From contig QPMI01000453.1 in NCBI GenBank assembly GCA_004431415.1, positions 1-64,000 of the forward strand: a DNA stretch of 64,000 bases. Direction: 5' to 3'. Position numbers and translations under genes: made by a program. Below the pieces are notes generated by a model. It was not told the DNA's origin. It saw nothing but the letters and a program-made list of their open reading frames with translations, and searched no databases. Positions 10,071 to 19,715 of this stretch are shown here, piece after piece. Numbering within the stretch: the stretch's first letter is position 1; each line of letters opens with the position of its first letter. This stretch comes from Cyanophora paradoxa (Eukaryota; Glaucocystophyceae; Cyanophorales; Cyanophoraceae).

Positions 10071-10713
10071 TTTTTTGTTTTGCGGTTTCTGGATATTTCT
10101 TTGAACAATATGTTAGCAACATTTCTTCAAACTCCTCAGGGCTTGCATGTTGTTTGCAATCACAAGTTGCTGATGGAACAGGAAACACCTTTGGGCAGAT
10201 TGGCTTCTTACAATCACATTTATACATGTGGTATTCATTATATTTGCGATCACTGAACATTTTGATGACATCATTCGCAAAATTTGTTTTTAAACTTTCA
10301 TATTTTTTCCAATGGAGCCTATCACACAACGGAATATAATTATAGAATTGATTTGCATCCGTCAAATAATGACATAGACCAAGATCATAGAAATCATCTC
10401 GAAACCAGACCTTGCAGATGAGTTGTTCAAGAGGATTTGTGTGTGAAATCCTTGCAATGTATGAAAGAAATGAATATTCACATCTGCAAAGAGGACATGA
10501 TATGCAATAGTTGCTATCTGCAAGCATCATTTTTGGGTATCCTTCAAACTGTCTGAAAGCTTTCTGTGTGCAGCAGTAGAGCAGGGATACCTCATTAGAG
10601 TCATGAACTTTATAGATGTACTTTATAATGCAGGATTCACAAAAGAAATGCTCACAAGCAAGCTCAATGATTGTATTCCTTTGAATAGTTTTGAAACAGA
10701 TTGGGCATGACAT
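10063..10713 (-). CDS. RING-finger protein, 216 residues
   Basis: The N-terminus carries CPICFKTI, then CEHFFCESCI, and later CISCPLCRCEY, a C3HC4-type RING spaced over about 95 residues by an insertion between the two halves. A second Cys-rich stretch (CDCKKPICPKVF, then CDCKQH) lies near residues 165-190. RING proteins usually act as E3 ubiquitin ligases, and viral ones often redirect host ubiquitination. The start is the ATG at 10713, about 5 bases from copy C of the shared upstream element. The stop overlaps copy B. The frame is intact. Confidence 0.75.
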   Translation of the reverse strand: MSCPICFKTIQRNTIIELACEHFFCESCIIKYIYKVHDSNEVSLLYCCTQKAFRQFEGYPKMMLADSNYCISCPLCRCEYSFLSYIARISHTNPLEQLICKVWFRDDFYDLGLCHYLTDANQFYNYIPLCDRLHWKKYESLKTNFANDVIKMFSDRKYNEYHMYKCDCKKPICPKVFPVPSATCDCKQHASPEEFEEMLLTYCSKKYPETAKQKMI

Positions 10714-10718
10714 CTTCG

Positions 10719-10755
10719 ATATATATCTATATAGAAGATATTTTCTTTAAATCAT
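10719..10755 (-). promoter_or_regulatory. Shared upstream element, copy C
   Basis: On the minus strand: TGATTTAAAGAAAATATC followed by TTCTATATAGATATAT, placed right before the ATG at 10713. It lies a few bases beyond the TGA of the next RING gene upstream. Confidence 0.6.
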
Positions 10756-10765
10756 TTTTTGTTGC

Positions 10766-11083
10766 TCAGCTAAATGTAATTGTTTCAACATCACATGCAT
10801 TGTAGTCCAGAATGTTGAACAAGGTGAACTCTGGATACTGTAATGTGTTTCTACAGAATGGGCATTTTGTATTCCCGACTATTTCCTCCTGCTTTTTCAT
10901 ACATCCTATACAGACTGTCTTAAAGCACTGATCACACACAAACTGATCATAGCTTGTCTCATCACATTTACATAAACTGCATAGAATTCGTTTATACTCT
11001 GAGTTTTCACAGGTTTCATTCCTTTCTCTAATGTTTCTCAGGATTGCTGAAATTTCTAGCGTTCTTTGACTCTCCTGGTTCAT
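10766..11083 (-). CDS. Small RING-finger protein, 105 residues
   Basis: The ATG at 11083 gives MNQESQRTLEISAILRNIRE, then CSLCKCDET, CDQCFKTVCIGCMKKQ and CPFCRNTL, a compact C-x2-C / C-x2-C...C-x2-C / C-x2-C zinc-binding domain of RING type. The frame stays open upstream to 11362, but that part has no support and runs through the divergent promoter region. A ubiquitin-ligase role is inferred from the family. Two RING genes side by side suggest duplication, though sequence identity between them is low. Confidence 0.7.
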   Translation of the reverse strand: MNQESQRTLEISAILRNIRERNETCENSEYKRILCSLCKCDETSYDQFVCDQCFKTVCIGCMKKQEEIVGNTKCPFCRNTLQYPEFTLFNILDYNACDVETITFS

Positions 11084-11098
11084 TCTTGCTATTTGGCT

Positions 11099-11135
11099 TC
11101 TATATATATACAATATAAAATTTCCTTTAAGTATT
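11099..11135 (-). promoter_or_regulatory. Shared upstream element, copy D
   Basis: On the minus strand: ACTTAAAGGAAATTTTATA, then TTGTATATATATAGAAG, ending about 15 bases before the ATG at 11083. It lacks an exact TCTATATA core but keeps the CTTAAAG block and the TATATATA run. It sits in the divergent gap before the plus-strand gene at 11196. Confidence 0.5.
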
Positions 11136-11195
11136 TTCGCGTTTGGAATATCCCCATTTAAAACCTCCCCTTTTATTAGGAACAAGTTAGGAACA

Positions 11196-11790
11196 ATGCC
11201 CCGAATTAGCAACAGACTTATTAGAGAAAAGAAATGGGAACTCATGGGATTACTGGGAACACTGTATGCAGCCCATGAAATTACAGAGGCTGAATATGAC
11301 CGGGAAATCGGATTTATTTCAAGGGGCAGACCCACTTTAGCAAAATTAACCAGAAAAGCCAATAACCTCTATGACAAAGTTGAGACTCTTGATGAACTCG
11401 ATCGCCTGAGGCAAATAGAACCAGAGGCAGAAGATGGCACAGCCATGAATGAATTATATCGCTGGCTCACATACAGAGCCAGAAGGGAAGTTGTTGTTGA
11501 TGTGATTGAATATTTAGATAGAATTGCAACCTCTCTACCAAAACGTTTAAGGGATAGTCTAGATCAATTCAGGGCAATCAAGGTTCGCTTATCGTTTATC
11601 TGCAAGTTCGTAAAAGTCAGCAATCCACAGGTTTGGATATCGAAATACATTTACAGCGATTATTTTGTATTAACCAAATCGAGAAATATTCGAACTGAGC
11701 TGAATAAAGCAGCCCAAATGTGTCAGGAACAGATGAATGTTGTTGATAGCTATCGATTGGAGAGAATCGAAATGCTAAGAGTTGCTATGG
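11196..11790 (+). CDS. Hypothetical viral protein, cut at the integration junction
   Basis: The ATG at 11196 opens about 198 codons of viral-type sequence (MPRISNRLIREKKWELMGLL...), largely helical and charged, with no domain I recognise. Composition changes sharply after GTTGCTATG at about 11790, where GC-rich host DNA starts. The frame then reads through the junction for 28 more residues to 11876, but that tail is host antisense sequence. The true C-terminus is therefore probably missing, or lies close to the virus end. Confidence 0.5.
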
Positions 11791-11793
11791 ACC
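11788..11793. other. Virus-host junction
   Basis: An abrupt switch from AT-rich to GC-rich DNA. On the right, the minus strand encodes the acidic tail of a host beta-helix gene (PEPEKVAAPELGAGEEDVV), which is interrupted here. No terminal inverted repeat or target duplication can be tested because the other end of the insert is outside the window. Confidence 0.65.
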
Positions 11794-13155
11794 ACGTCCT
11801 CCTCACCGGCTCCGAGTTCCGGAGCTGCGACCTTTTCGGGCTCCGGATCCTGAACGAGCGGCACAACCTGCATTAACGTATGTTAGGCTCATCTTGTTCG
11901 TGTGTTTATGCAGCGAATGCAACGCGGCACTTACAGTGTTGGCCTCCATCGAAAAGGAATCCGGGCACGGCTTCTTGCCGGATGGGTTGGGGCAGCGCTC
12001 GAAGCGGTTGTTGCGAGCGAATCCAGCGCACTCGGCGACGATTCCGGAGTTGACTTCACCAAATGTGCAGCCCAGAATCTGCAGCAGCACGTATATCGCA
12101 GTTTGAAGTCAAGGGCTGAGCAAAAGCACCTCAGCGCGACAGTCGGCCTTGCCGCACGCAACGACGCCACGGCCGGCGCCGCGGATCGTGCACTGCTCAA
12201 CGCGGAGAGACCCGCCATCCGAGAGAAGCTCGACGCACGGCATTCGCGTCATACCGCCCTGCACGCTGGTGCGGAGCACGTGGGCGGTCGCTCCAGGCCC
12301 CCGCACGTAGATTCCGGGCCACGACCGGTGCCAGCCGTCGATCTCGCAGTCGTCTACCTCCCACTGACCCTTCTCGCCGAAGAAGCCCACGCAACCGACG
12401 ACCGAGAGGCCTCGCAGGACCACGCGACCACCCGCGCCGACGAAACAGAGGCGCGGGAACTGGCCGCGAAACTCCAAGGGCACAGACAGCTTGGGGCGCC
12501 CCCCGTTGGCGTCGACGCCCTCACCGGTACCGGTGATGAGCACCTCGCGCCCCGCGACGTCCAGCTTCATTGACTTGGACGACTCGTACGCGCCCGCACG
12601 GACGCGGATCTCAACGCGGCGGGCTCCGGCCGCCTCCGCGTGAGCCCACGCCGCCTCAAAGGTTGGGAACGCGCCGACCCCTCCTCCCTTGCAGACCACC
12701 AGCTTCGCCTCTCCCGAGTAGGCTCGAAGCGCCTGCGGAAGCTCAGAGAGAGCACCGAGCTTCATGATCATGTAGAGCATGCGGCTCACGGGCTTCGGCG
12801 GTTCCTCGTCGTTCTGCTCCGCCTCCTCTTCGTCTCCGCCATAGCCACGCATCGGCCGCCTCGCCGGCGGGCGGCGACCACTCGAAGCGCGCCCGGCATT
12901 TGGCGCCTCCCCGTACGCGACCTGCGAATTGACAGTGTACGTGTCAGCAAGGCAAACGCAAGTGAAAACCGCAAATCGAAGTTCGGCGCACCCCCTCCCA
13001 GTCCTCGGGATTCGAGAAGAACTTGCCAACCCCAATTTCGCGGTTGTAGTTGCATGCAGAGCATCCGTATTCTCTTTGACGGTACTCCTCTTCATCCTCG
13101 CCCGTCTTCGGTAGCTCGTGAAAGGGCCGCTGCAGCTGGTGGGCCTGGATGACAT
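11791..13155 (-). CDS. Right-handed beta-helix protein, copy C, interrupted by the virus
   Basis: A spliced host gene. The main exon (about 12,130-12,750) encodes FPTFEAAWAHAEAAGARRVE, then short repeats with the beta-helix rhythm (VVLRGLSVVGCVG, WEVDDCEIDGWHRSW, LRVEQCTIRGAGRGVVACG). A 51-bp GT-AG intron (12,079-12,129) joins CRAE to ILGCTFGEVNSG. A second intron (11,868-11,934, donor GTAAGT) joins MEANT to VVPLVQDPEPEK. The acidic tail is cut at the virus junction. The N-terminal part from 13,155 is acidic and Pro/Arg-rich and its exon structure is uncertain. Parallel beta-helix proteins of this kind often bind or cleave polysaccharides; no catalytic residues can be assigned. It is the third of three tandem relatives. 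Confidence 0.6.
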
Positions 13156-13179
13156 CCGTCTCCGGCGGTTTCCAGGCCA

Positions 13180-14500
13180 CTAACTGCGCATGCGCGGTAT
13201 GATCGAGAGACAGTCGACCTCAGAAGCGACGAGCTCGAGCGCAGCCAATACCTTGGACTCAACGACCGTAACGCTTGGGCAGCTCTCAGGTGAAATGGGC
13301 TTCTCGCACGCCCAGACGGCACAACGCTCCAGGCGCACTTTCTCACTTGGCGGTTTCTTGATCATGACGGGCCGATCTCCATAGTCCTCCTCCTCCTCAT
13401 CTGGACTCGTGTCCTGTCCGTATCGGACTGCGGTCACGCAATCTTGGAAGTGACAGCCAACGATCTGGAGAATTCGAAGGCATCAAAGAGCGTTCTGGAA
13501 GAGAGGGGGCGTGGGTCTAGCTCACGCGGTGAGGCCCAGGGTCCGGCCTGTCGCCGAACACCATCCTCTCGACGCCGTCGAAGGCAATCGCGGCTTTCAG
13601 GCCCGAGAACATACAGTCCGACACTTGCAGCGCGGGATCGTCGCGGAAGCAGTGGATCCCCAGCCCGCTCCTGGAGCCATCGAAAGTTCTTTGGCCCTCA
13701 AAGCGACAGGCGGTCAGCTTGACCGACGCTGATTCGAGGTCGTTGATGCCGACGAGAGCGGAGGTCTCGTCGCATGCAGCACGGATGCAGCAGCGCTCGA
13801 GCGAGACGTCGGACCTGCCCTCGACATACATAATCTTGTCAACCGTCATGTCCCGCATGCAGAAGTCGACTCCCTGAAGGCGGAATGAAATTGCTGCCTC
13901 CTGCGGCCGTGATTGATCAGAATCTCTTGAAGGCCAGATCTTAGCTTTCTGAATCGCGCACTCGCGATCGGCTTCTCGGGCACGTGAGGATTGCCCCGGG
14001 CTCGCCACACAGAAGCACTTGCGGCGCCGTCGACGTTCCGTCAGGGTCGTAATCCCTCCTTAACCCCAGCGCTCGTGCACATGCGTGTTCGCCCTCGCGC
14101 ACTACGACCTGCGCAGGCAGCATTTGGAGAATTTCTTTGGACCAAAATCAAAGCTTAAGGCGCTGCGAACCACGATAGTTCTCGCGGGTGGGACCGGCTT
14201 CAGGTGTCTGTCATTGATGGCGTCGAATGCGGACTCCAGCGTTTCGAAGGTGTTCTGAGCCTCCCCCTTCCCATCGATTACATATAGCGGGGCTCCAGCG
14301 GCGGCCGCCTCTGCAGCGGCCTGCCCCGGCATAGAGCGGGGACCCTGCCGCGCATGGTTGATCATGAGAGACGTGAGAGCGGCGAGCGAAGCGGGGCCGC
14401 GGGCGCCCGGCGCCGCGCACAGTCTGAAGAGCACTGACACCCGCAGGAGGTGGGGCTGACGTGCTTTCCATGGCCAGGACCTGCCGAGGATCGAATCACT
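13180..14500 (-). CDS. Right-handed beta-helix protein, copy B
   Basis: Pieces in several minus-strand frames line up with copies A and C. About 14,100-14,400 gives FETLESAFDAINDRHLKPV and IVVRS. About 13,950-14,120 gives VVREGEHACARALGLRRDYD. The long exon at 13,517-13,920 gives DMTVDKIMYVEGRSDVSLER, LTACRFEGQRTFDG and LQVSDCMFSGLKAAIAFDG, the repeated short strands of a beta-helix. A tail piece at 13,180-13,437 has YGQDTSPDEEEEDYGD and LERCAVWACEK. Introns were not all placed, so the extent is approximate. I do not know the substrate. Confidence 0.5.
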
Positions 14501-14519
14501 GGCACAATCGACCATGACA

Positions 14520-15589
14520 CGGCTTGCGCATGCAATCGCACGGCGTTCCGCTCGAGGGTGAATCCCGGCGCTGTCGTCACCGCGCTGTCGCCGATCTCGA
14601 ACTGCGCGCGCCGCTCAATCTCTGGCGCGAAGGCTTCTGCACGGCAAATTAAATATAAGCCTCGACGACGCACCACTTGGCACTGCCAGAAGACGCACTC
14701 CTCAGCGCGGCCGCTGCAGTGCCCCTTCACGCCAATGCCTGCCTTGCCCCCGTGCAGGAACGAGCGGGAGACCTGCGCGGATGGTGAGGCCCTCGATCGC
14801 GAGCTCCGGGGACCTCCTTTGTTGGAGAGCTGAGATCTAGAGCGGCCAAGGCCCTCGCACCTCGACACGGCAGCCGTCCTTCCCGCCCGCGAAAAGCGGC
14901 GTCGAGCCGTTCAGCTCGCAGCGCTGGATGGAGAGGAGGGCGGAGGGGGCGGAGAACTCGAGGGCCCGCTTGGAGGCGCGCAGGCGGCAGGCGCTCATCG
15001 AGAGTCTGGAGCCCGCGCAGTCCTCCCCGACGGCCGAGACGCAGGAGGTCTTCCGCGCCTGCTGCAGATCGCAGCCGGACAGGGACCAGCGGCAGCCCCT
15101 CCCCTCGAAGCGGACGGCGCATTCCTTGAGCCAGAGATCGGAGAGACTGACGGACGCGGAGTCGCCTAGAAAGATGATGGCGCTCTGATTGAGAATGCAT
15201 GGGGCCGCCGCATCGCCCGAGATTGAGACCTCCCGCCCCTGCACGTTCATCCGCAATGGGGCATGGCGAGACCAGCGCGCCGACGTCGTGCGGCCCTTCA
15301 CGGGCCCGCTCCGGCAGACGAGGATCTCGACGCGGCGCGCCGCGCTCGCCTCTGCTGACACCCACGCCGCCTCGAGCGTCTCAAAGAGCCCTTCCGCCGG
15401 GTTGGGGGCGCGAGACGGATCCACGACGAGGCGCAGGCCGATATGGCCTAGGGACGGAGTTTTCGTGTACCCCAAAAAAAGGGGGCTTCCTGAAAACGTC
15501 TTTCCTGCTCGTGCAAAAGCGCGGCGGGACCAGCGGCTAGCGTAGAAGCATTCGGTAGCCCCTGGCGCGCCCGGTGGTATCGACATCAA
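14520..15589 (-). CDS. Right-handed beta-helix protein, copy A
   Basis: The long exon (about 14,868-15,480) contains LFETLEAAWVSAEASAARRV, VQGREVSISGDAAAPCI, then SVSLSDLWLKECAVRFEGRG and LSIQRCELNGSTPLFAGG. Exon joining is best explained by an intron from just after CRVE (near 14,868) to a CGCGCAG at about 14,780, giving CRVE-VSRSFLHGGKAGIG, the same position as the intron after CRAE in copy C. A 40-bp intron near 14,650 then leads to IERRAQFEIGDSAVTTAPGF. The start is uncertain; 15,589 is the most upstream possibility in the open frame. Confidence 0.55.
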
Positions 15590-16529
15590 CGGAATTCCGG
15601 AGATGGAGGTATGCCGGCCGTCCTCTCGCGTTTCGCTCTAAAATCGGACCTTTCGCCACCAAATCCATGGAATAGAAGTTGTTCTCAGTCAGGGGAAGCC
15701 CTCTGGCGCGCGCCATGTTCCCGAAATTTGAATAGTTCTCGTGCCCCCGCTGCCTGCGCAAGCTCCCTCGCGGCGGCGTGCACATGCCCAGACCCTCTAA
15801 AACATAGACTTAGATCCCCCGCCGCCGCCGCGTACGTCCGTTCGGCCCGCCGGGATTTCGCTTGTTGCTCGGTGGCCCGCCGGGCGCCCACGGAATTTGA
15901 TCTCCGACTTTCGAGTCGTGATTCGGAATGTCTCTTCGCCGATCGAGCTTTTCCCGGCCCCGGGTCAAGCTCCGGCGACTCAGTCGTGCCCGCAGTGCAA
16001 ACGATCCATGCCAGTTCCTGCCGGCGACCACGCCGCGCCCCGGATGCCGCCTTAGTCTCTGAAAGAAGTGCTGCCGACGAATCCCTGCTGCCCTCGAGAT
16101 TGCACGTTGACGTTCACGTCTTCGTTGCGCAGAGCAGCCCAGCTGCGCATGCGTCGCTATCAGACCATAGCCAGTACGACCTGCAAGTCGAAGACTTGTC
16201 CGAGGAAGCCCTTTTGACCTCGTCGCTGGCCCCGCGCTCCGCCCGGCTGCATATGCGCGTGCCCCCAGCAAGCGGCCGTTGCCGCAGCGCTAGCCGGCGT
16301 CTAGATTTGATCATGAGCATCGCTAGCCACCGCCCTTTGTGCTCCCTCTGTGCTCTGTGCTCTGACAATGAGAATCCCTTCACTTCTAGCAGGCTTAAGC
16401 TTGCCTGTAACCTCCCCGCTCAGGCCTTGTCAACCGCACCACCGGTATCTGCCCCGCAGGTCATAGCTTTCCCGTGCACATCCGCGGGGGCACTGGGATG
16501 CAAAAAGTCCACGCATCTAATGTTACTAA
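15590..16529. other. GC-rich region without a supported gene
   Basis: Long open frames occur on both strands (for example 15,611-16,546 plus), but none has domain-like content and they mirror each other, as expected in GC-rich DNA. The right part probably includes the 5' untranslated region of the LINE that begins coding at 16,530. Confidence 0.4.
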
Positions 16530-16832
16530 ATGAAAAAGAAAACTAAATCTGCGGCCGCGGCCCCCGCCGCGGCAAAAGCAGCCCCACCTACAAAGGCGTC
16601 CGGCAGCAAGCCGACGGGCCAAAAGAAACAAAATGCAACCAAGCTGCAGCTGAACAAGAAGGCCGGGGGCGCGGGACCCGCGGCGGCTGCGACGCTCCGT
16701 CTGGAGAATGTCTTTCCCCCCAGACTGTTCCCCGAAGGTGGCGACTTCATAGGGGACGAGCCGGCTATCAGGAAGCAGAAACCGGACGGGGTGCTGAGGA
16801 CCATGACCTTCAACACGAGAGGGTCCAGCGCC
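16530..16832 (+). CDS. LINE polyprotein, 5' part (basic N-terminus and start of endonuclease)
   Basis: The ATG at 16,530 opens a Lys/Ala-rich N-terminus (MKKKTKSAAAAPAAAK...). This leads into LRTMTFNTRGSSA at the end, the first strand of an AP-endonuclease-like domain with its Asn. The frame is interrupted at 16,832 by the 5-bp target duplication and LTR of the 17.3-kb retrotransposon, and resumes exactly at 34,127 with GCGCCTACAAGCTGCAGC, which reads (S)AYKLQQLEEFCC. The N-terminal basic region probably binds the element RNA. Confidence 0.8.
16828..16832. repeat. Target site duplication GCGCC, left copy
   Basis: GCGCC precedes the left LTR (TGTCGC...) and is repeated directly after the right LTR at 34,127-34,131. 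Removing one copy plus the element restores the LINE reading frame, which confirms the insertion boundaries. Confidence 0.9.
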
Positions 16833-17115
16833 TGTCGCATCCGACTTTACAGTGGATGCTCGATTGTGAGCCGCTAGGGCTCTAGATGATGTATGCAGCC
16901 TTCGTGCTGCTAGGCCGACGGCGCCTAGGCTAGTTAGAGCGCCGCGGTCATTTGTATGCGTGTGTCGGGGTACGCCGTAGTTGGACGGGTACACCCTCAG
17001 TCTATCATCACGGTGGCTAACAGCAGCAGCACTCGCCAAACCCCGCCCTGCCGAGCTTGCACTCCGCACGGGCTTCTCGCGCGCACGATTAGACACACTA
17101 ATCTCGCACGCGACA
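16833..17115 (+). repeat. Left LTR (283 bp)
   Basis: Begins TGTCGCATCC and ends CACGCGACA, so its terminal 6 bases are inverted repeats. It is identical by eye to 33,844-34,126 over all 283 bases. Confidence 0.95.
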
Positions 17116-17137
17116 GGCGCCACTGCCGGGAATCGAA
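17116..17137 (+). promoter_or_regulatory. tRNA primer-binding site
   Basis: Directly after the left LTR comes GGCGCC followed by ACTGCCGGGAATCGAA. The complement has a T-loop TTCGATT, T-stem CCCGG, acceptor strand CAGTGGC, discriminator G and CC(A), i.e. a correctly spaced tRNA 3' end. G73 fits tRNA-Ser among others. This fixes the plus strand as the genomic RNA strand. Confidence 0.8.
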
Positions 17138-18187
17138 AAAGGCTCTCGCCCGGCGGGTGCCGGTACGACTCCAGTGTGTAGTGCCCAGGGGGCAAGGTCC
17201 AACTTCGGGCCGGCGGCCCAGGCAAACCCGCACGAGGCGAGCGGTACGGAGACAGAAGCCGAGGGGGGCCCTGCCCTCATCGCGCAGCACGTTAGCCGCA
17301 AGAGCGCACGCTGCAACAGCAACGCGGGGCGTAGCGTCGCGATGGCGCTCGATAGCCCACAGCAATATGCCCGTCCCAGCGCTTAGGGATATGCAGCCCG
17401 TCGTGCGACGCTGCCTAGGCACAAGCCGCGCTCCCACAGCAATTGCACGGCATCGAATCGGGGGACCCCGACGGCGGTGGAGCTAGGGATCTCCAGGGCG
17501 AGGCTAGGCGCCGCCCACAGGGCTCAAACCACCGTCACTCGTGACGGCAGGTGCCCTGCCCGACCCGTGCATGCACGTCCATTGCGAGGGGGACGTGACC
17601 CTCCCAGGCGAACTGCCACCGAGCGTCCCCGGTGCAGAGCCCTGAATGGGGGAATTTTTGCGTCCCCAGTCGTCGTACCCGGAGTGGGATCCGGCGTAAC
17701 GACCGCCTGCGTGTACCCCCACCGGCGCAAGGCGCGCCCTGGTACACCGCCAGGTCTTACACGGAGGGGGAATGGACATCCCCTGTCGCTGTACCCGAGG
17801 CAGAACTCGGCGTCACAGCCGCCTACCGACCCTTCTGCAGACGCGAGGCGCGTCCTAGGGCTCGGCTAGGTCTTCGGAGGGCCCCAGCCCTGTCACCGTG
17901 CCGAGCTGTGCTCAAGGCCACCGGCCGCCCGCGGCTCATCCAATTTGCCCGGGTCTTTACAAGGGACTCGCACCCTGTCACCGCGCCGAGCTGTGCTCAA
18001 GGCTGACGGCCGCCCGCAGCCTCTTCTCTCGGCTCGGGGCTTTCGCGTTGTGCGCGGGGCTCTGAGGCCCGTCGATCCAGCCCGCCTCGGGCGATCTCTT
18101 GCTCAGCGCTGCCAAGGGGCTAGCGCAGCCGCTCTCATGTCCTTGCCCTCGCGTGGGGTCGGGACGCGGCTCGGAGCCGGCTTTCCC
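17138..18187. other. Untranslated left arm of the LTR element
   Basis: No gene is supported. The stretch contains a partial duplication: CCCTGTCACCGnGCCGAGCT followed by GTGCTCAAGG occurs at about 17,890 and again at about 17,972. Related CCTCCCAGGCGAACTGCC/CCGGCGTAACG-type segments recur between 17,600 and 17,830. It separates the primer-binding site from the integrase 3' end. Confidence 0.5.
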
Positions 18188-19715
18188 TTAAGCCGCTCCC
18201 GCCGGAGCCGCCGGCGCTGCGGCCGCGGCAGCCGGCCCACCCGCCGCCTTGGGCCGCCCTCGGGCCGGCCGTGCAGGCGCGTTCGCGTCTCGCACGCGGA
18301 ACGGGATCATGCAGTCGATATGCACGATCGTCTCACGGGTGTCGCGCGCCTTCTGGCGGCCGGCGCCCACCGCGCCGTAGGGCCGCGCAAGGCCACGTAC
18401 GACGTACGTGTACCCGCCCGGGTGCACGCTCATGACGGTGAAAGGGCCGACCCAGGAGTTGAACAACCCTTGTCACGGTCGCCCAGCCAGCACAGGACTT
18501 TGTCGCCCACGCCGAAGCGGCGGCGGTCCGGCAGGTCACCCGTCCGGTGCACCATTTGGCGGCGGTACCAGCGGCGGTACTCGCGCACTGCAGCCTCGCG
18601 GCTCTTCGCGGAACGCACTACGATTGACACGTAGTCGGCGTAGCTAAGGGTGTCGAGCATCTCGACCCCGAAGCGCACGTCCGCGGGCAGCGTGAGCTCG
18701 TGCCCCAGGTGCAGGAGCGCGGGCGAGTAGCCCGTGGCCGCGTGCACGGTCGTGCGGAGCGCCAGCTGCACCTCGTGCACGTGCTGGTCCCACTCGTGCA
18801 TCGGCTCGCGCTCGGCGCGGCACGCCGCGTGGAGCAGCGTCTTCACGACGCCCCCCAGCCGCTCTACCAGCCCATTCGTCGAATGGTGGTACGCAGCGGC
18901 GTAAATGAAACGAGTCCCGAGCTTCCGGAAGTACTCGTTGAACGGGCCGCCCTTCAGGCTGGACCCGTTGTCCATGAGGAGGCGCAGCGGCACGCCCTCA
19001 TTCGAGACGAAGTCTCGGCCCATTTCGAGCATGGACCAGCCGTCCAGGTCGGCTTTCGGGTACAGCCGCGTGTACTTGTCCCACGCGTTCACCCAGGCAA
19101 CCAAATACCGGTTGCCGCGCGGCGTCGGGTCAAGGTGGAACACGTCCACCTGCCACAAGTCATTCCGGCCCTCGGCCTCGATGACTGCGATCGCGGTTCG
19201 CCGCGGCTTCACAGCCTTGGCGAACTGGCAGCAATGGCAGCTCCGCACGTAGCGAGCGACTGCCGCAAGCATGCCCGGCCACCAGAACCTCAGCAGGATC
19301 CGGCGGGCGACGATCGAGGCGCCGCGGTGGCCCCACCCATCGTGGTACGCGTACAGGACGCGGTCCTGCCAGGACTCAGGCAGGACGGGCACGAAGCGCC
19401 CGTGGGGCGCGGCGGGCGGCGGACGAGCACGCCGTCTGTGTCCACGTCAAATTTCTGGGCGAATTTGACGAAGGCCGCCTTGGCCTGACTGCAGAGGTAG
19501 CAGTCGCCCGTCTGGCAGGAGGCGCGCGTGCAGCGCGCCTCGTTCACGCCGTTCTCGTGCCAGGAGAACAGCTTGCGGCACAGCGAGTCCGCCTTCTGCG
19601 CAGCGAGCAGCCGGACTCGCCGCGCGGGGAACATGTGGCGCAGGGCCTCGGGCAGGGGCCCGTCAAGGGAAGGCGGCGGCGCGCAATCCCAGGTGTCCTG
19701 GACCAGCTCCAGCAA
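18188..19715 (-). CDS. Retroelement integrase (HHCC zinc domain plus DDE core)
   Basis: Three overlapping minus-strand frames form one integrase. At 19,290-19,715 the linker reads into KFAQKFDVDTDGVLVRRPP. At 18,430-19,392 come the zinc-binding region (YHDGWGHRG, then SCHCCQFAK), the core with WQVDVFHLDP, LLMDNGSSLKG and STNGLVERLGG (the D, D and E residues). At 18,188-18,466 lies the C-terminal domain SWVGPFTVMSVHPGGYTYVV. Frame changes occur near 19,395 and 18,460. The enzyme inserts the element's cDNA into chromosomes. The C-terminus is Ala/Pro-rich, without a clear chromodomain. Confidence 0.9.

Noticed and set aside
11788-11876. C-terminal 28 residues of the 226-residue plus-strand ORF at the junction
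   Set aside because: They are encoded by host DNA antisense to a beta-helix gene exon; the viral protein is taken to end at or before about 11,790.
15611-16546. 311-residue plus-strand ORF left of the LINE
   Set aside because: Ser/Arg/Ala-rich composition, no motif and overlapping ORFs on the other strand; typical of open frames in GC-rich DNA.
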